Shown here: positions 30,574-40,390 of the stretch, piece after piece
How the letters are laid out: each line of letters opens with the position of its first letter
Position numbering within the stretch: position 1 is the stretch's first letter
NCBI GenBank assembly: GCA_023014365.1
Contig: JAEBUN010000021.1
Coordinates: 682,001-746,000 of the forward strand
DNA: 64,000 nt
DNA from: Lepiota brunneoincarnata
Lineage: Eukaryota > Basidiomycota > Agaricomycetes > Agaricales > Agaricaceae
Direction: 5' to 3'
The notes under the pieces: generated by a model
Told to the model about the DNA's origin: nothing
Databases searched by the model: none
The model's input: the letters and a program-made list of their open reading frames with translations, nothing else
Made by a program: the position numbers and the translations under genes

Positions 30574-32614
30574 CTACCCTTCAGTCTTTTCCTGTCCGGC
30601 GTTCACTTGTTCGTGAACAGTGGCAGCCATATCTCTCCTTCTTAGCAGATACTGGAACGTCGGAAGTGTGATGCATGAGATGAATGCCCACACGATCAAA
30701 ATGCCAAAGTGTAATCCGACTGAAAGGAAGATGAGTCAGGTCGAGTCAAGATTATACTAACCGAGCCTACCTTGGTTTTTGGTGCCAAAAATAATTGTAC
30801 GCACAGCTCCGGAGACATTGTAGAACGGTGCAGCATATCCATAGCGATAGACGATCGGCAAAACTTCGATCGGAAACACTGAAACGGCGACATTGGCTGT
30901 GGAGGTTGCATCCGATTGGTAAACGAAAGCACAAGGTAAAATTGATGAGGAGACGTACTGATAACCCAGGCGAGCATGAAGAAGGGCACAAAATTGGCAG
31001 TTATTATAGTGAGCACTGCTTCCAGAGCCAAACCCCTGAATAGGCGACATTGATCAATTCCGAGAAGCCATAGAAGCGAGGGCAGATGAGAACTTACACG
31101 GCGCACATCGCGCAAAAATTCAAGGACCAGAAAACTAGGAAGCCGGAATGGCCGAACCTATCAGGATATACTCAGACTTGGGTACGGATACGATAACCCG
31201 TGGTGTACATACTTCCTCGTAACGTTAAGTTGGAATGCCAGACTGAGCAGGGAGTAGAAAAGCTGAATATAGTCTATCAATGAGCAGTCTAAGATTAGAG
31301 AGTGAACCACGGACAGAAAGGAAGAAATAAGCCGTGATGGGAGTAATGAGGCGCAGTGCAACCAAAGATCGGAATGAGAGCAGGCGCCGAAGGTTGGTGA
31401 CCTCTCTTGCCCCATTCCCGATCATCTAACATTGAGTGAGAGGAGTACCAGACTTAAAGGGGAATTTGAACGCACCACCATGAAGAAGGATAGGATCAGC
31501 AAGAAGATCAATCCAATGAAGGTCACCACAGTGGCACTGACACGAGACTCGTTAGGAGAATAATTCGCGCCACAAGTCATGGAACATACACTGGCTGATT
31601 GAATGGAACCAAATTGACAAGTTGATAGCCAATTGGGGCGGTGACAGTTTGTGGCGCAGTGGCTAGAAGTTGTGCCAACGTCGGCGAGTCCGTGAGAGTT
31701 CTGGCCAGCTGCACTGCGAACCGAGCGGATATGATTGTAAGTGCCCTTTCTGCCTAGAGTGGTACGGTGGTCAGTATATTTTCGCGGGTGCGTTGCAAGC
31801 GCGAGACTCACCGAAGGGCGAAGAAGGACTCGGCTGTAAGGTGGTAAGCAGAGTGGTAGTCGCAGTGCAGGACGGACTTACAATGCATTTTCATTCCGAG
31901 CCTCAGCTCCCACAACGGTTATTGCTTGTAACCCATCGTAGCTGGCATTGGGTGTTGTCAGCGCAGCGCTTAATCTGTTGGAAGCCCCGGCATTAACTGT
32001 GTCTTCGTGAGTCAGTGGTACAAATGAAGGATGTGTCGACGCAACTGATTACAGCCATCCACGCTCTCTGTTCCACAATGGCGTTCCGTACGTCGTTCGC
32101 TCCGTTAACAAACTGGTCGGGGGAGACGATTGTCCAGGTTATTCTCGAAGTTGGGTCCGGCGCTGTGAGTCCGGAAGTGACGGTTTGGCCAATAAGACCT
32201 CCATCAAAGTCCTGTTTGCGTTCGTTGAGACGTGTCTAGCGGGTAATAATGGGAGTACGCACAACAATCCAGCCCGGGAGGTTTCGAACGGGAGTCCTGT
32301 AGAAGGCGCCCCAAAATATGGAAAACACGGTGAATATGAGAAATGTGATAAGGAGGGTACCGCCAATGAACATTCTGAAGTATTGCTTCCGCGCTGCGGC
32401 GACGGTGGGCTCGTGTGAGAAAAAATGGTTCTGGTACAGCCGGGGGCCGGGAAGTGGGACCAGGCGAGACGATCCGAGCCGGTGACTGTTCTATGGGTTC
32501 AATAGTGACAGCCATTTTGTGGGCACCGATGGAGGGGCGACTCTGGAATCCATCGTCGTAGAAGCTATCGTTGTTGAACGTCATGGGATTCTCCCTTGGG
32601 GAAAAAGGGGGCAT
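30574..32614 (-). CDS. DUF3533 / SNG1-like multi-pass membrane protein B
   Basis: A tandem paralogue of gene A with the same exon order. It has FRMFIGGTLLITFLIFTVF (about 32330-32390) with LPGWIV; VNAGASNRLSAALTTPN..AITVVGAEARNENA; ARFAVQLARTLTDSPTLAQ; ATVVTFIGLIFLLILSFFMV (about 31500); MIGNGAREVTNLRRLLSF; GLALEAVLTIITANFVPFF; VYRYGYAAPFYNVSGAV; and GILIVWAFISCITLPTFQYL. It ends at TAG 30574-30576. The 5' end is unsure: ATG 32614 or 32584 opens a frame (MTFNNDSFYDDGF..) one base out of register with the helix-coding frame, so a short 5' intron (perhaps 32460-32420) or a frameshift must lie near 32430. Confidence 0.75.
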
Positions 32615-33829
32615 GGTTGCGAGCAGGGATAGCGAAACTCGGAACGCCCATTATATACCCCGCCGTTTATGGAGCTGGTAGATGAAAGCCTGTCGAATAT
32701 CAAATGCGGATAAGGGGGTAACCACCCTGACAAGATGATGACAAATTACGAGCGCGTGTTTCCCGTGAACTTCCACCCTTTAAATCGGATCCACTCTTTC
32801 CGGATATCCGCTTGGTACAGGCAGAATTGTTCGGTGCTCGTGCTCTATCGATCTCCGCTGCCAGGCACAGGAGGACAGGTTCTGGGAAGAGGGACCATGG
32901 CTGGGTGCTGAATCAGTGACTTGGTCCCGAGCAAACGAACCTCGGCAACGGTTCAGAACGGACTTCCATTGGGCGGCCGGTGCAAGAACCAGTCACAATG
33001 AGATGTGATACTTGCGCGATCAAAAAATCGGTTAGGACTCAATGTACTGATTGGAGCAGCGAATACATAGCATGCTCTCCCTGTGATGAATACATACCTC
33101 CGCCAGCATTCGTCCCCACCCAAATATAGGCTTTTGGAGCCCTGTTCCTGAGCCCTTATCCCTCCATCATCATGTTTTTGCCGGTCGTTTCGGACACGGA
33201 TACAGTGCAGGTGCTACAACGTGTTTTTCGTTCACTGCTTCTCAGTCCGGTGCCGTTTGAGTAGGGTTGTCTAGGCAAGAGAATTAGCAGCATAAGCAGC
33301 CCCGCGTAGCGCACAGGAGACAAGGTGACTTGTCGGATTGATCCCTCGAGACTAACAAGTACAAATAACCCTAAAACCCTAGCTTTGCATGCACTTCCTC
33401 CTTTGCATATAACCAACACAGATACCCAAACGCAGCAGCCAAACGGCGTACGCAGCTTGCTTCCGCATTTTACCGTTGAATGCTCTTGAAGGTGTGGGTC
33501 AATGCCAGGTGCCCCGGCTCCCGACTGGGACTGATACTTAGTCTCAGTCCCTTTCTCTATGTTCAGAATCGTTCTGATCGCCATGTCCCCAGTTAATACC
33601 TCATATTTTCATTCGCTATGTTTTGTGCTGGTCAAGTCGTGGGAGCCACAGTCGCTCCGCCTCGAAAGAACGCTCAATACTATAAATAATATGAAGGGTA
33701 GGGCGCTCGCTAAGGCTCGGGTGGGCCAATACAAGCTTCGCGAGTGGCCTTTAAGAAACCCCGACCCCGCCCCGCCTCGGTGGTTGCTCCAATCCCGAGT
33801 CCAACCCTACACCTCTTTCACCCACCCCC
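32615..33829. other. Intergenic, no confident gene
   Basis: Divergent promoter region between DUF3533 B (minus) and the 7-TM gene (plus). A 142-codon minus-strand frame (33156-33584) and a 43-codon plus-strand frame with five Cys (32998-33129) show no convincing family. Confidence 0.5.
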
Positions 33830-35199
33830 ATGTCGTCGTCGTCGACATTGATTGCTTCTACTCATCTCGCAACTCTTCCGGTTGAGAGCTTTCTCTACGG
33901 CGTGTTTGTGATACTATTTACCACCTCCACCACCCTGTTTGCATATCGCTACCGATCCCTTCGTCGACTGCGACAGAGCACCCCAGCGAGCATACGTCCG
34001 ATTTTGATTCTGAGCTTCCTTATCTTCTTCACAATCACTGGCGTGAGTACCCATGGCCCCTTAACACACTTGCTTTGCTGAACCCATTAATACCCAGCAC
34101 TGGGTTGTTTCATGGATACGATTTTTTGCAGGATATATCAATGTCAATGATGGGGCTACCCCAGACCTCTTCTTCTCCGAAATGAGGCAGGTGACTCAAG
34201 TACTCAAGAGCGCTTTTGTTCTCCCATCGCTGCTGTTGGCGGACCTGGGATTTGTAAGTCCTATCGTTTTGGGGGTATAAGCCATCTCACCAGTTATCAG
34301 ATATATCGACTATGGATCGTGTGGGGGCGTAGCTGGCGTGTCATCATTATACCAATGCTCACAATGATTGGATTGCTCGGTCCGTCCCATGTCTGACGCT
34401 CGTCAAAAATGATATTTCACCCATTTTTCAGTTAGCGGCCTCAACATCGTTATTGGACATGCTCACTTCAAACAGGAGGATATCGCCTATATACACAGAT
34501 TCCATGATTGGGTTCTCAGCGATCTCGTCTTTACCATCAGGTTGATTCGGTTCCCTTGGGCTCATGATTACATACTGACTGCTATACAAGCACAAACATA
34601 TATTGTACTGGTGAGCAAGAGCCGTCTCGCTTCCCTAACCCGTATGAAATCATCTCAGCAACGATATCCTGGAAGATATGGTCAGTCAGTAGAGAAACAC
34701 GAGAATATACTGGGTCGAATCTACTGGTTAGTCCCCATACTATCACTTGAGAAGATCATAGCCATGATGTCCTGCAATAGCGTATCTTGTCTACAATTAT
34801 TGAAAGTGCGGCCCTGTACACGTAAGAGTCCCTCACCTCAACAGTGTTGGGTACACCTGACCGTGAACCGTTAAATTTAGATCCTGGATGATCGTCATTT
34901 TTGTCCTAGCCCTCGTCGGGTCCCCGGTAGACGATATTCTCATTGATTCTTGTCCGGCTATAGCTGGCATCGCATTTATGCTCATCAATGTGCGCGTTGG
35001 TTTGGGGTGGGCCGTGGCACAGAGCTCGGTATGGGGCACTGGCAGTTCTCAGGAAGGCCAATTTGGTTCAGCTCCGGATCAGCTCCAGTTTGCCTTGAGG
35101 CCCCCTTTGAATGGTTTACACACATTTTCAACCGAAGGGAGTACTGCTTCGAGTTTAAATTTCAAGCGTGATGATGTAGAAATGGTAACGGTAAGATAG
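33830..35199 (+). CDS. Basidiomycete 7-TM integral membrane protein
   Basis: Eight exons join with consistent phases: 33830-34042, 34098-34253, 34301-34379, 34432-34540, 34591-34610, 34659-34726, 34781-34821 and 34881-35199. Helices are visible in FLYGVFVILFTTSTTLFAYR, IRPILILSFLIFFTITG, SAFVLPSLLLADLGFIYRL, VIIIPMLTMIGLLVSGLNIV, DWVLSDLVFTISTNIYCT, TIIESAALYTSWMIVIFVLA and AIAGIAFMLINVRVGLGWA. The IESAALYT and PxIAGIAFMLINVRVGL motifs are hallmarks of a large lineage-specific basidiomycete membrane family, GPCR-like in topology and of unknown ligand. The C-terminal ~70 residues are polar, presumably cytosolic. The 20-nt exon 5 is supported by the resulting TNIYCTATISWKIW. Confidence 0.8.
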
Positions 35200-35599
35200 A
35201 CCCGACGTCCTACAATCCATAAGGTCCGTCAAATATAAAATAAATAGCATAATTCCCACTCCATATCCCAACGAGAAACCTTTCCTAACCCGCTAGAAGA
35301 ACAAATCTCTGAGATCCCCGAACCTAGTGATTGGATCGCAACCCCAACTCGTGGAGAGGCAGCGCTAATCTATACGGCGAGTGCATCGTTTGCCCATGTT
35401 CCGCAGTCGTGCTCTGGGAAGGCCTAAGTCGTGCCCTGGTGCTGGGAAAGCTATCTTATACTTGTCCAGATCAAACACGTGCCCAAGCGATATGATGAAC
35501 CATAGTCAATAGTCTTCCAGAAGCCCTGCGTGGAGTGTGGGGTGTTAGCTTAGATATATAACTTCACGGGGGCGCGTCTTGGATGACAAACCGTTGACG
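35200..35599. other. Promoter region of the rhamnosidase gene
   Basis: No coding signal. A TATATAA-like stretch lies at about 35552-35560, about 45 bp before the ATG. Confidence 0.35.
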
Positions 35600-38094
35600 A
35601 TGCTTATCTTTCTCACTCGTCTGCTTGTGACGGTGTTGCTCGCTACAGTGGGAACATGGGGTTTAGCCCCTCATGGGCCCTGGGACAAATTCAACCTCGC
35701 CCCCACAAGTAGAACAAGCCGTCCGAGGAGCATTCATTCAGTACAGGGGAACGTAAAGAATGTAGGGGGCCTGATCAACTCACCGATGGGGATAGCCACA
35801 TTATCCGGGAATGGAACTTTTGTTGTATTGGACTTTGGTCAAGAGGTGAATGGCAGGAAAAAGTGAACATGAATATATTGTTGACAAACCTTCAGGTCGG
35901 CGGCCGAGTCTTTTTGACAGTCGTACATTCAAGGCCGGGATCGCGGTTGTCATTATCCTTCACCGAATCCGCCGAATTTATCAGCCCAGTCGCCTCGGAC
36001 GATTCATGCCGCGCTCTATCCACAATGGATGGCGACGGAGTCCAATCCCGTCCACACTCCACTCCAGCAAGGCAGATTTATGCAGAGCATCGGCCAACAA
36101 CGCGGTGGTTTCCGCTTCATGACTGTTGTCGCCAATTCTGTTGTGCCGGTCAGCATCGCAGACATTGGTGTTCAGAATACTTTTATGCCCCATTGGGAGG
36201 ACTTGGGGGCCTACTCGGGATACTTCTCCGCTCGTGACCTTAATTTTCATGATCCAGACTTTTTGACGAGGCTATGGTATGCAGGGGCGTACACGGTTCA
36301 GACTAACACAATCGATGTACACCAAGCACGACAGCAGCCTTGTCCAGGCCCCAAAGGTATGTACTGCATCTCCTGATCTCAAATTACCATCCAGAACCAT
36401 TGATATTGATGTGAGGTTGGGTCAACAATGCAACTGGAGGGCCGGTCGAAGGGCCGATCCTGGTCGATGGAGCGAAGCGCGATCGGTGAGTATGCATCGC
36501 CTCCCAAGAATTCGAGGTGATGACGAAGATTTTCTCAGAAACATCTGGCCAGGTCGGTTATGAATTATTTGATTACACATAAGGGGAATTTCTGATGAGC
36601 TTTACTTAGGGGACATGGGAATTTCGACTCATACAGAGCTGGTCGCACTGAACGATCTTTTGCCGAGCAAGAACTCTTTACTTGTTATGTTCTCTACGCA
36701 AGATCCCAAGACGGGCTCACTGCAATATTCCGGTCCTCCTATTAACGCACGAGGGAGCGATACTTATATTGCTTGGTCACTGATCGGGACTTATAACATT
36801 TGGTTGTACACTGGCGACTCAGACTTCGTCATGGCCGTATGGGCTAATTATACAAGGGCTCTCGCATTTTTAGAGAGCCAGGTCGATGGGACTGGATTGA
36901 TGAACGTTCCACCGGCCTTTTCCAACGATTGGGGTCGCGATGGAGGAGCAGGTCACAACTCCGCAGCTAATGTGTTGCTTTATCGGGTCGGTGTCTCATT
37001 TCGGGCAAATTGGAATGGACTCTGACTTAGTGACGCAGGCTCTCGTGACCGGATCAGAGCTGGCTGGGGAGCTCGGAGATACAAATTTGTCCGATGCATA
37101 TATGGCAAATGCAACGGCCTTGAAACAGGCATTTAATAATTTGCTGTGGGATGAAGAGGCTGGCATGTACCGCGACAATGAAGTGGTTCCTATGCATCCT
37201 CAAGACGGAAACTCTATTGCTGTCCTGTTTAATATGACACAAACGAAGGAGCAGAACAGAGCGATAAGTAAAGGCCTGACCCAATTCTGGACGAATATAG
37301 GGCCGTTGAGTCCCGAACTCAATGATACAATCATTCCGTTCGTCGGTGGGTTCGAGGTAGGGCTCGTCTTTGGGTGGAATGAGCAGTTCTGACCGCATAC
37401 CAAGGTGCAAGCACATTTCATCGCGGGAGAGGGTGAGAGAGCGATTGATTTGCTTCATAGAGGTGGGTGTGCACTGTACTGGGTGATCGTGCAAACAGAA
37501 CGCTCAACTGAAGTCACTCGCATTTCTAGAGGTGAGCAGCTTCCGAGCCAAAAAGATGTATGACCGATTTGTGTGATAGTGGGGATACATGCTATACACC
37601 AATTTGTCCGTCCAATCCACGTTGCTGGAGGGGTTTACGGCGAATGGCTCATTGGGGCAAGTTCATATTTGAATGGTTTCTTTAGGCTTGGCTGAATAAT
37701 ATCCTTCAGATATCGGGGGGCCGCGGGCGCTAACTTTGACCATTCGTTCACAAGCCACAGCCATGGCTGGGCTACAGGTCCAACACCGGCGATGACCTTC
37801 CACGTCCTGGGTCTTGGTCTCGCCTCACCTCAAGGACGAACGTGGACAATAGTGCCTGTGCTGAGCGGGCTTCAGTCAGCTGAAGGGGGCTTTGAGACAG
37901 GTATTGGTTGGTTTGGGGTGAAGTGGAATATTGACAGGGGTGTCTTGACAGTCAGGGTCTCGACTCCGAGTGGAACATCAGGGACTGTGACTTTGCCTGG
38001 ATCTGGGAAGATGACAGTGGATGGAACTGTGAGGATTGGAGCAAGTATCAAGCTGATGGGAGGAGTTCATGTATTAACGAGGAGCCTGATGTGA
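35600..38094 (+). CDS. Secreted GH78-type alpha-L-rhamnosidase, one frame break
   Basis: Start at ATG 35600, giving a signal peptide (MLIFLTRLLVTVLLATVGTW) then APHGPWDKFNLAP. Family-like segments: GTFVVLDFGQEVGGRV, SFTESAEFISP, GGFRFMTVV, WYAGAYTVQTNTIDV, WPGDMGISTHTELVALNDLL, LQYSGPPINARGSDTYIAWSL, FSNDWGRDG, AHFIAGEGERAIDLL, STLLEGFTANGSLG and SHGWATGPTPAMTFHVLG. Exons: 35600-35845, 35896-36356, 36416-36485, 36539-36552, 36610-36986, 37039-37356, 37405-37462, a 2-nt exon at 37530-37531, 37580-37656 and 37710-38094. The intron after 37656 starts with GC. Near 36046-36050 the frame shifts by one base inside exon 2 (GVQS to VHTPLQQ) with no possible intron. Enzymes of this type remove terminal L-rhamnose from plant glycosides or pectin. 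Confidence 0.75.
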
Positions 38095-38398
38095 AATTAA
38101 AATAGGATAAAAACAGTCAATCAGCCATTAGCAAGGGGTTCATACCCTTTCAACAGGAATTTGCAAATGTCCAAGTGAGGGATAGAATTAAACCCTCTAT
38201 ATTGAGCAATGAGGTCTTCATCCAGTTGTGGGGGTGCTGGTTGTAGAGGAGGGTGTGGAAGTCAAAAGACCAAGAGGCAGCTCTGCAAAGGTTTTGGTAT
38301 CTTCTTGATATCCTCTGTAATTGGGATGAACTAAACCAGTATGAAGCTGTGGAACTCAGTGGGCATATGTGTTTACAGTGATGTAAGGGTGGTGGAAT
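38095..38398. other. No gene seen
   Basis: 3' flank of the rhamnosidase gene up to Copia-B; no frame or repeat recognised. Confidence 0.5.
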
Positions 38399-38641
38399 TG
38401 TTGAAAATAATTTATATTTTCCTTTTCTGGTTGCTGATGCTGTCTTGTGCTCATGCCTTTACTCTATGACATATGCCTAGTCATACATAGTCTTGAGCTT
38501 GAAATGCCATTTGCTCATTCTGACTGTGTTGACCTCTAAATCTACTTGCTCTACAACTTGCTTTTATCTTCTCTCAGCAACTCCCTCAAGCTTCAATGTG
38601 AGTGTCCATTGCCACTTTTCTTACACCTCACTGCTTCAACA
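38399..38641 (+). repeat. Copia-B 5' LTR
   Basis: 243 bp with a perfect 7-bp terminal inverted pair, TGTTGAA..TTCAACA, directly followed by the primer site. No second copy is in the window. The five bases before it are GGAAT, a TSD candidate that cannot be confirmed. Confidence 0.75.
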
Positions 38642-38654
38642 GGTTATGGGCCCC
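38642..38654 (+). promoter_or_regulatory. Copia-B primer-binding site (iMet-tRNA anticodon arm)
   Basis: GGTTATGGGCCCC directly abuts the LTR and is identical to the Copia-A site at 18677-18689. Confidence 0.8.
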
Positions 38655-38765
38655 AATGATTGCCTGTTGGCTTGCACAATTACATGCTGCATACCAATGA
38701 GCTGGATCACCCTGTTGTGAGCTTGAGAGTTGTTCCAACTTGATGAGTCCACACCATGTCCTTTC

Positions 38766-39463
38766 TGTTATGAACAGTCCAGACCGGGAGGAACAAGAAT
38801 TACTGTTCGACTTTACAAGATGGGTACAGGAGACTACAGATCAACTACGGGCACAAGAATACGAAGACGAGGAAGGGGAATACTACACCGCCATGCAGGA
38901 CCTGGCGAGAGAAGCAGGAATGGAGATAACCTTGGAGGATATATTGGAATACCCCGAGGACGAGGAAGATAACCATGGATCAACCGATCCAACCTCCGAT
39001 ACGGATGGAAGCACCGAGAGAATGGAGAGCGAGAATGGAGAAGACTCCATGGAGATACAATCGGGAGAAGGAGATTATGAGTCAGAGGAAAGCGATGGAA
39101 CATCGCACAGCAGTAGCGAGAGTACTGACTCATTGTAATATAAATAACGCTAGGATGCCATCAGCCAGGATGTGCATCATGGTCAGGACTGCGCACGACC
39201 AGTAGAACAGCCAAGTAACCTATAACGAGTATATAGTATCTCATAGGTATATAAGGCCTGTACAAGTAGAGATTAAAGCCTCAAGCTTTAATCTTGTTAA
39301 CAGCGGTCGTTTACCTCTCTGCCTGAACTTGGCGTCTTCCCTCGTTATCTCATTGAGCGCGATCCACTAAGCTCTATAAGGCCAACCGTCTCGGACACCT
39401 TGTAGAGTGATTGAAGGCCGTCTCCAGTTATCCTCGGATACAGAAGGAGCACGGATCATAACA
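38766..39463 (+). repeat. Gypsy-2 5' LTR
   Basis: TGTTATGA..TCATAACA ends, 698 bp. U3 contains an ATG (38770) opening 122 codons of the acidic ORFX tail (to 39138). Downstream are a TATA box and a hairpin (AGATTAAAGC/GCTTTAATCT, 5-nt loop, 39270-39294). Confidence 0.95.
39248..39283 (+). promoter_or_regulatory. Gypsy-2 TATA box and predicted transcript start
   Basis: TATATAA at 39248-39254. A transcript starting at A39283, 35 nt downstream, would begin AAGCTTTAATCT, the exact complement of the primer site. The start is inferred from this match and the usual fungal TATA distance, not measured. Confidence 0.65.
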
Positions 39464-39465
39464 TT

Positions 39466-39477
39466 AGATTAAAGCTT
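39466..39477 (+). promoter_or_regulatory. Gypsy-2 self-priming primer-binding site
   Basis: AGATTAAAGCTT, two bases after the LTR. It pairs over 12 nt with the predicted 5' end of the element's own RNA (39283-39294) and the match stops exactly there. No complement to a tRNA 3' end (TGG..) is present. This matches self-priming of the Tf1/sushi group, where about 11 nt of the RNA 5' end fold back as primer. Confidence 0.8.
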
Positions 39478-39614
39478 CCTTTGGACAACCTCCATCGTAC
39501 ACCCCGTGGTATCGGTACGCCTTGTCGCTACCCTTCCACACCGGCAGACGATACGCTTTATCGCTATCCGAGTGCCAACCGTATCTGACGACACGCCTTG
39601 TCGCTGTCCGGTGA

Positions 39615-39960
39615 TACACCCCCGTAGAGCAGGCCACCATACCCTCTACACCCTTGGTCAGACGCACCGAAAGCGTTGATAGGTCATCCACACCTTTAAG
39701 TGTTGATTGGGATAACGCACCCGTAAGCGTTGTATACAGGTCATCCGCACCTTCAAGCGTCGATTGGGATAACGCACCCGCAAGCGTTGTTTATTCACCC
39801 TCACCTTCACCTTCGACTTCTTCCCTCTTCACCCTGTCTACAAACCGAAACGACCCCCTTGCCACCGACTACGAAGAATCCAACAGTTCTGACTGGTCGA
39901 CAACCGACTCCGAACCCGACTTCGCACCCCCTCCACCACGGACCCTAAAAAGAAAACAAA
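39615..39960 (+). other. Gypsy-2 upstream frame, possible Gag N-terminus in a second frame
   Basis: From just after a TGA at 39612-39614 this frame is open for more than 1.8 kb. Its first part holds an exact-length 57-nt tandem repeat (about 39681-39794) that encodes a 19-residue unit twice (SVDWDNAP core), with several changes at third positions of this frame. No AUG opens it; ATA in the context GCCACC occurs at 39639. The gag frame (two bases further) is open only from about 39890. A -1 shift near the A-rich 39943-39962 could link them. Beyond about 39960 the frame is probably a shadow of gag. Confidence 0.35.
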
Positions 39961-40390
39961 ACCTATACCCCTCACTCGTTCACCCTCTGGTTCCGCACCG
40001 TACCCTACACAACCTACCGAGAGAGTTCAACGTCGAACAGAAGACCCAGGATACCCAGCACCCCCAGCATCAGTTCTTCAATCCCTACCTAAACAACCAC
40101 CACCTGAAAGAACTGCCACCTCTACCCGCTCAAAGCTCGGGGAGCCGATTCATAGAACATCTGCCCCATCCTCCGGTCCTCAACCCTCAACAAGTACAAG
40201 AACTAGCGACAACACTTCGCAACAGAAACCCCCAAGAACATTCTCACCCCTCGCATCACCACTTGGATCACCGGTACACTCACCACCTCGATCCAGTTCC
40301 CCTGTACAATCCGAACCATCCGAAGTTAGCCCCACTACCGGGTCTATTCACACTTCCGACGAGGAATCCACAACCTCTGACATTAACAAT

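Noticed and set aside
32998..33129. 43-codon frame resembling a Zn2Cys6 cluster (MRCDTCAIKKSV.., CSPC)
   Set aside because: Spacing between second and third Cys is 9 instead of 6, it is very short, and nothing follows. Probably chance.
33156..33584. 142-codon minus-strand frame
   Set aside because: No motif, no signal peptide, lies in a divergent promoter region, and overlapping frames are equally open.
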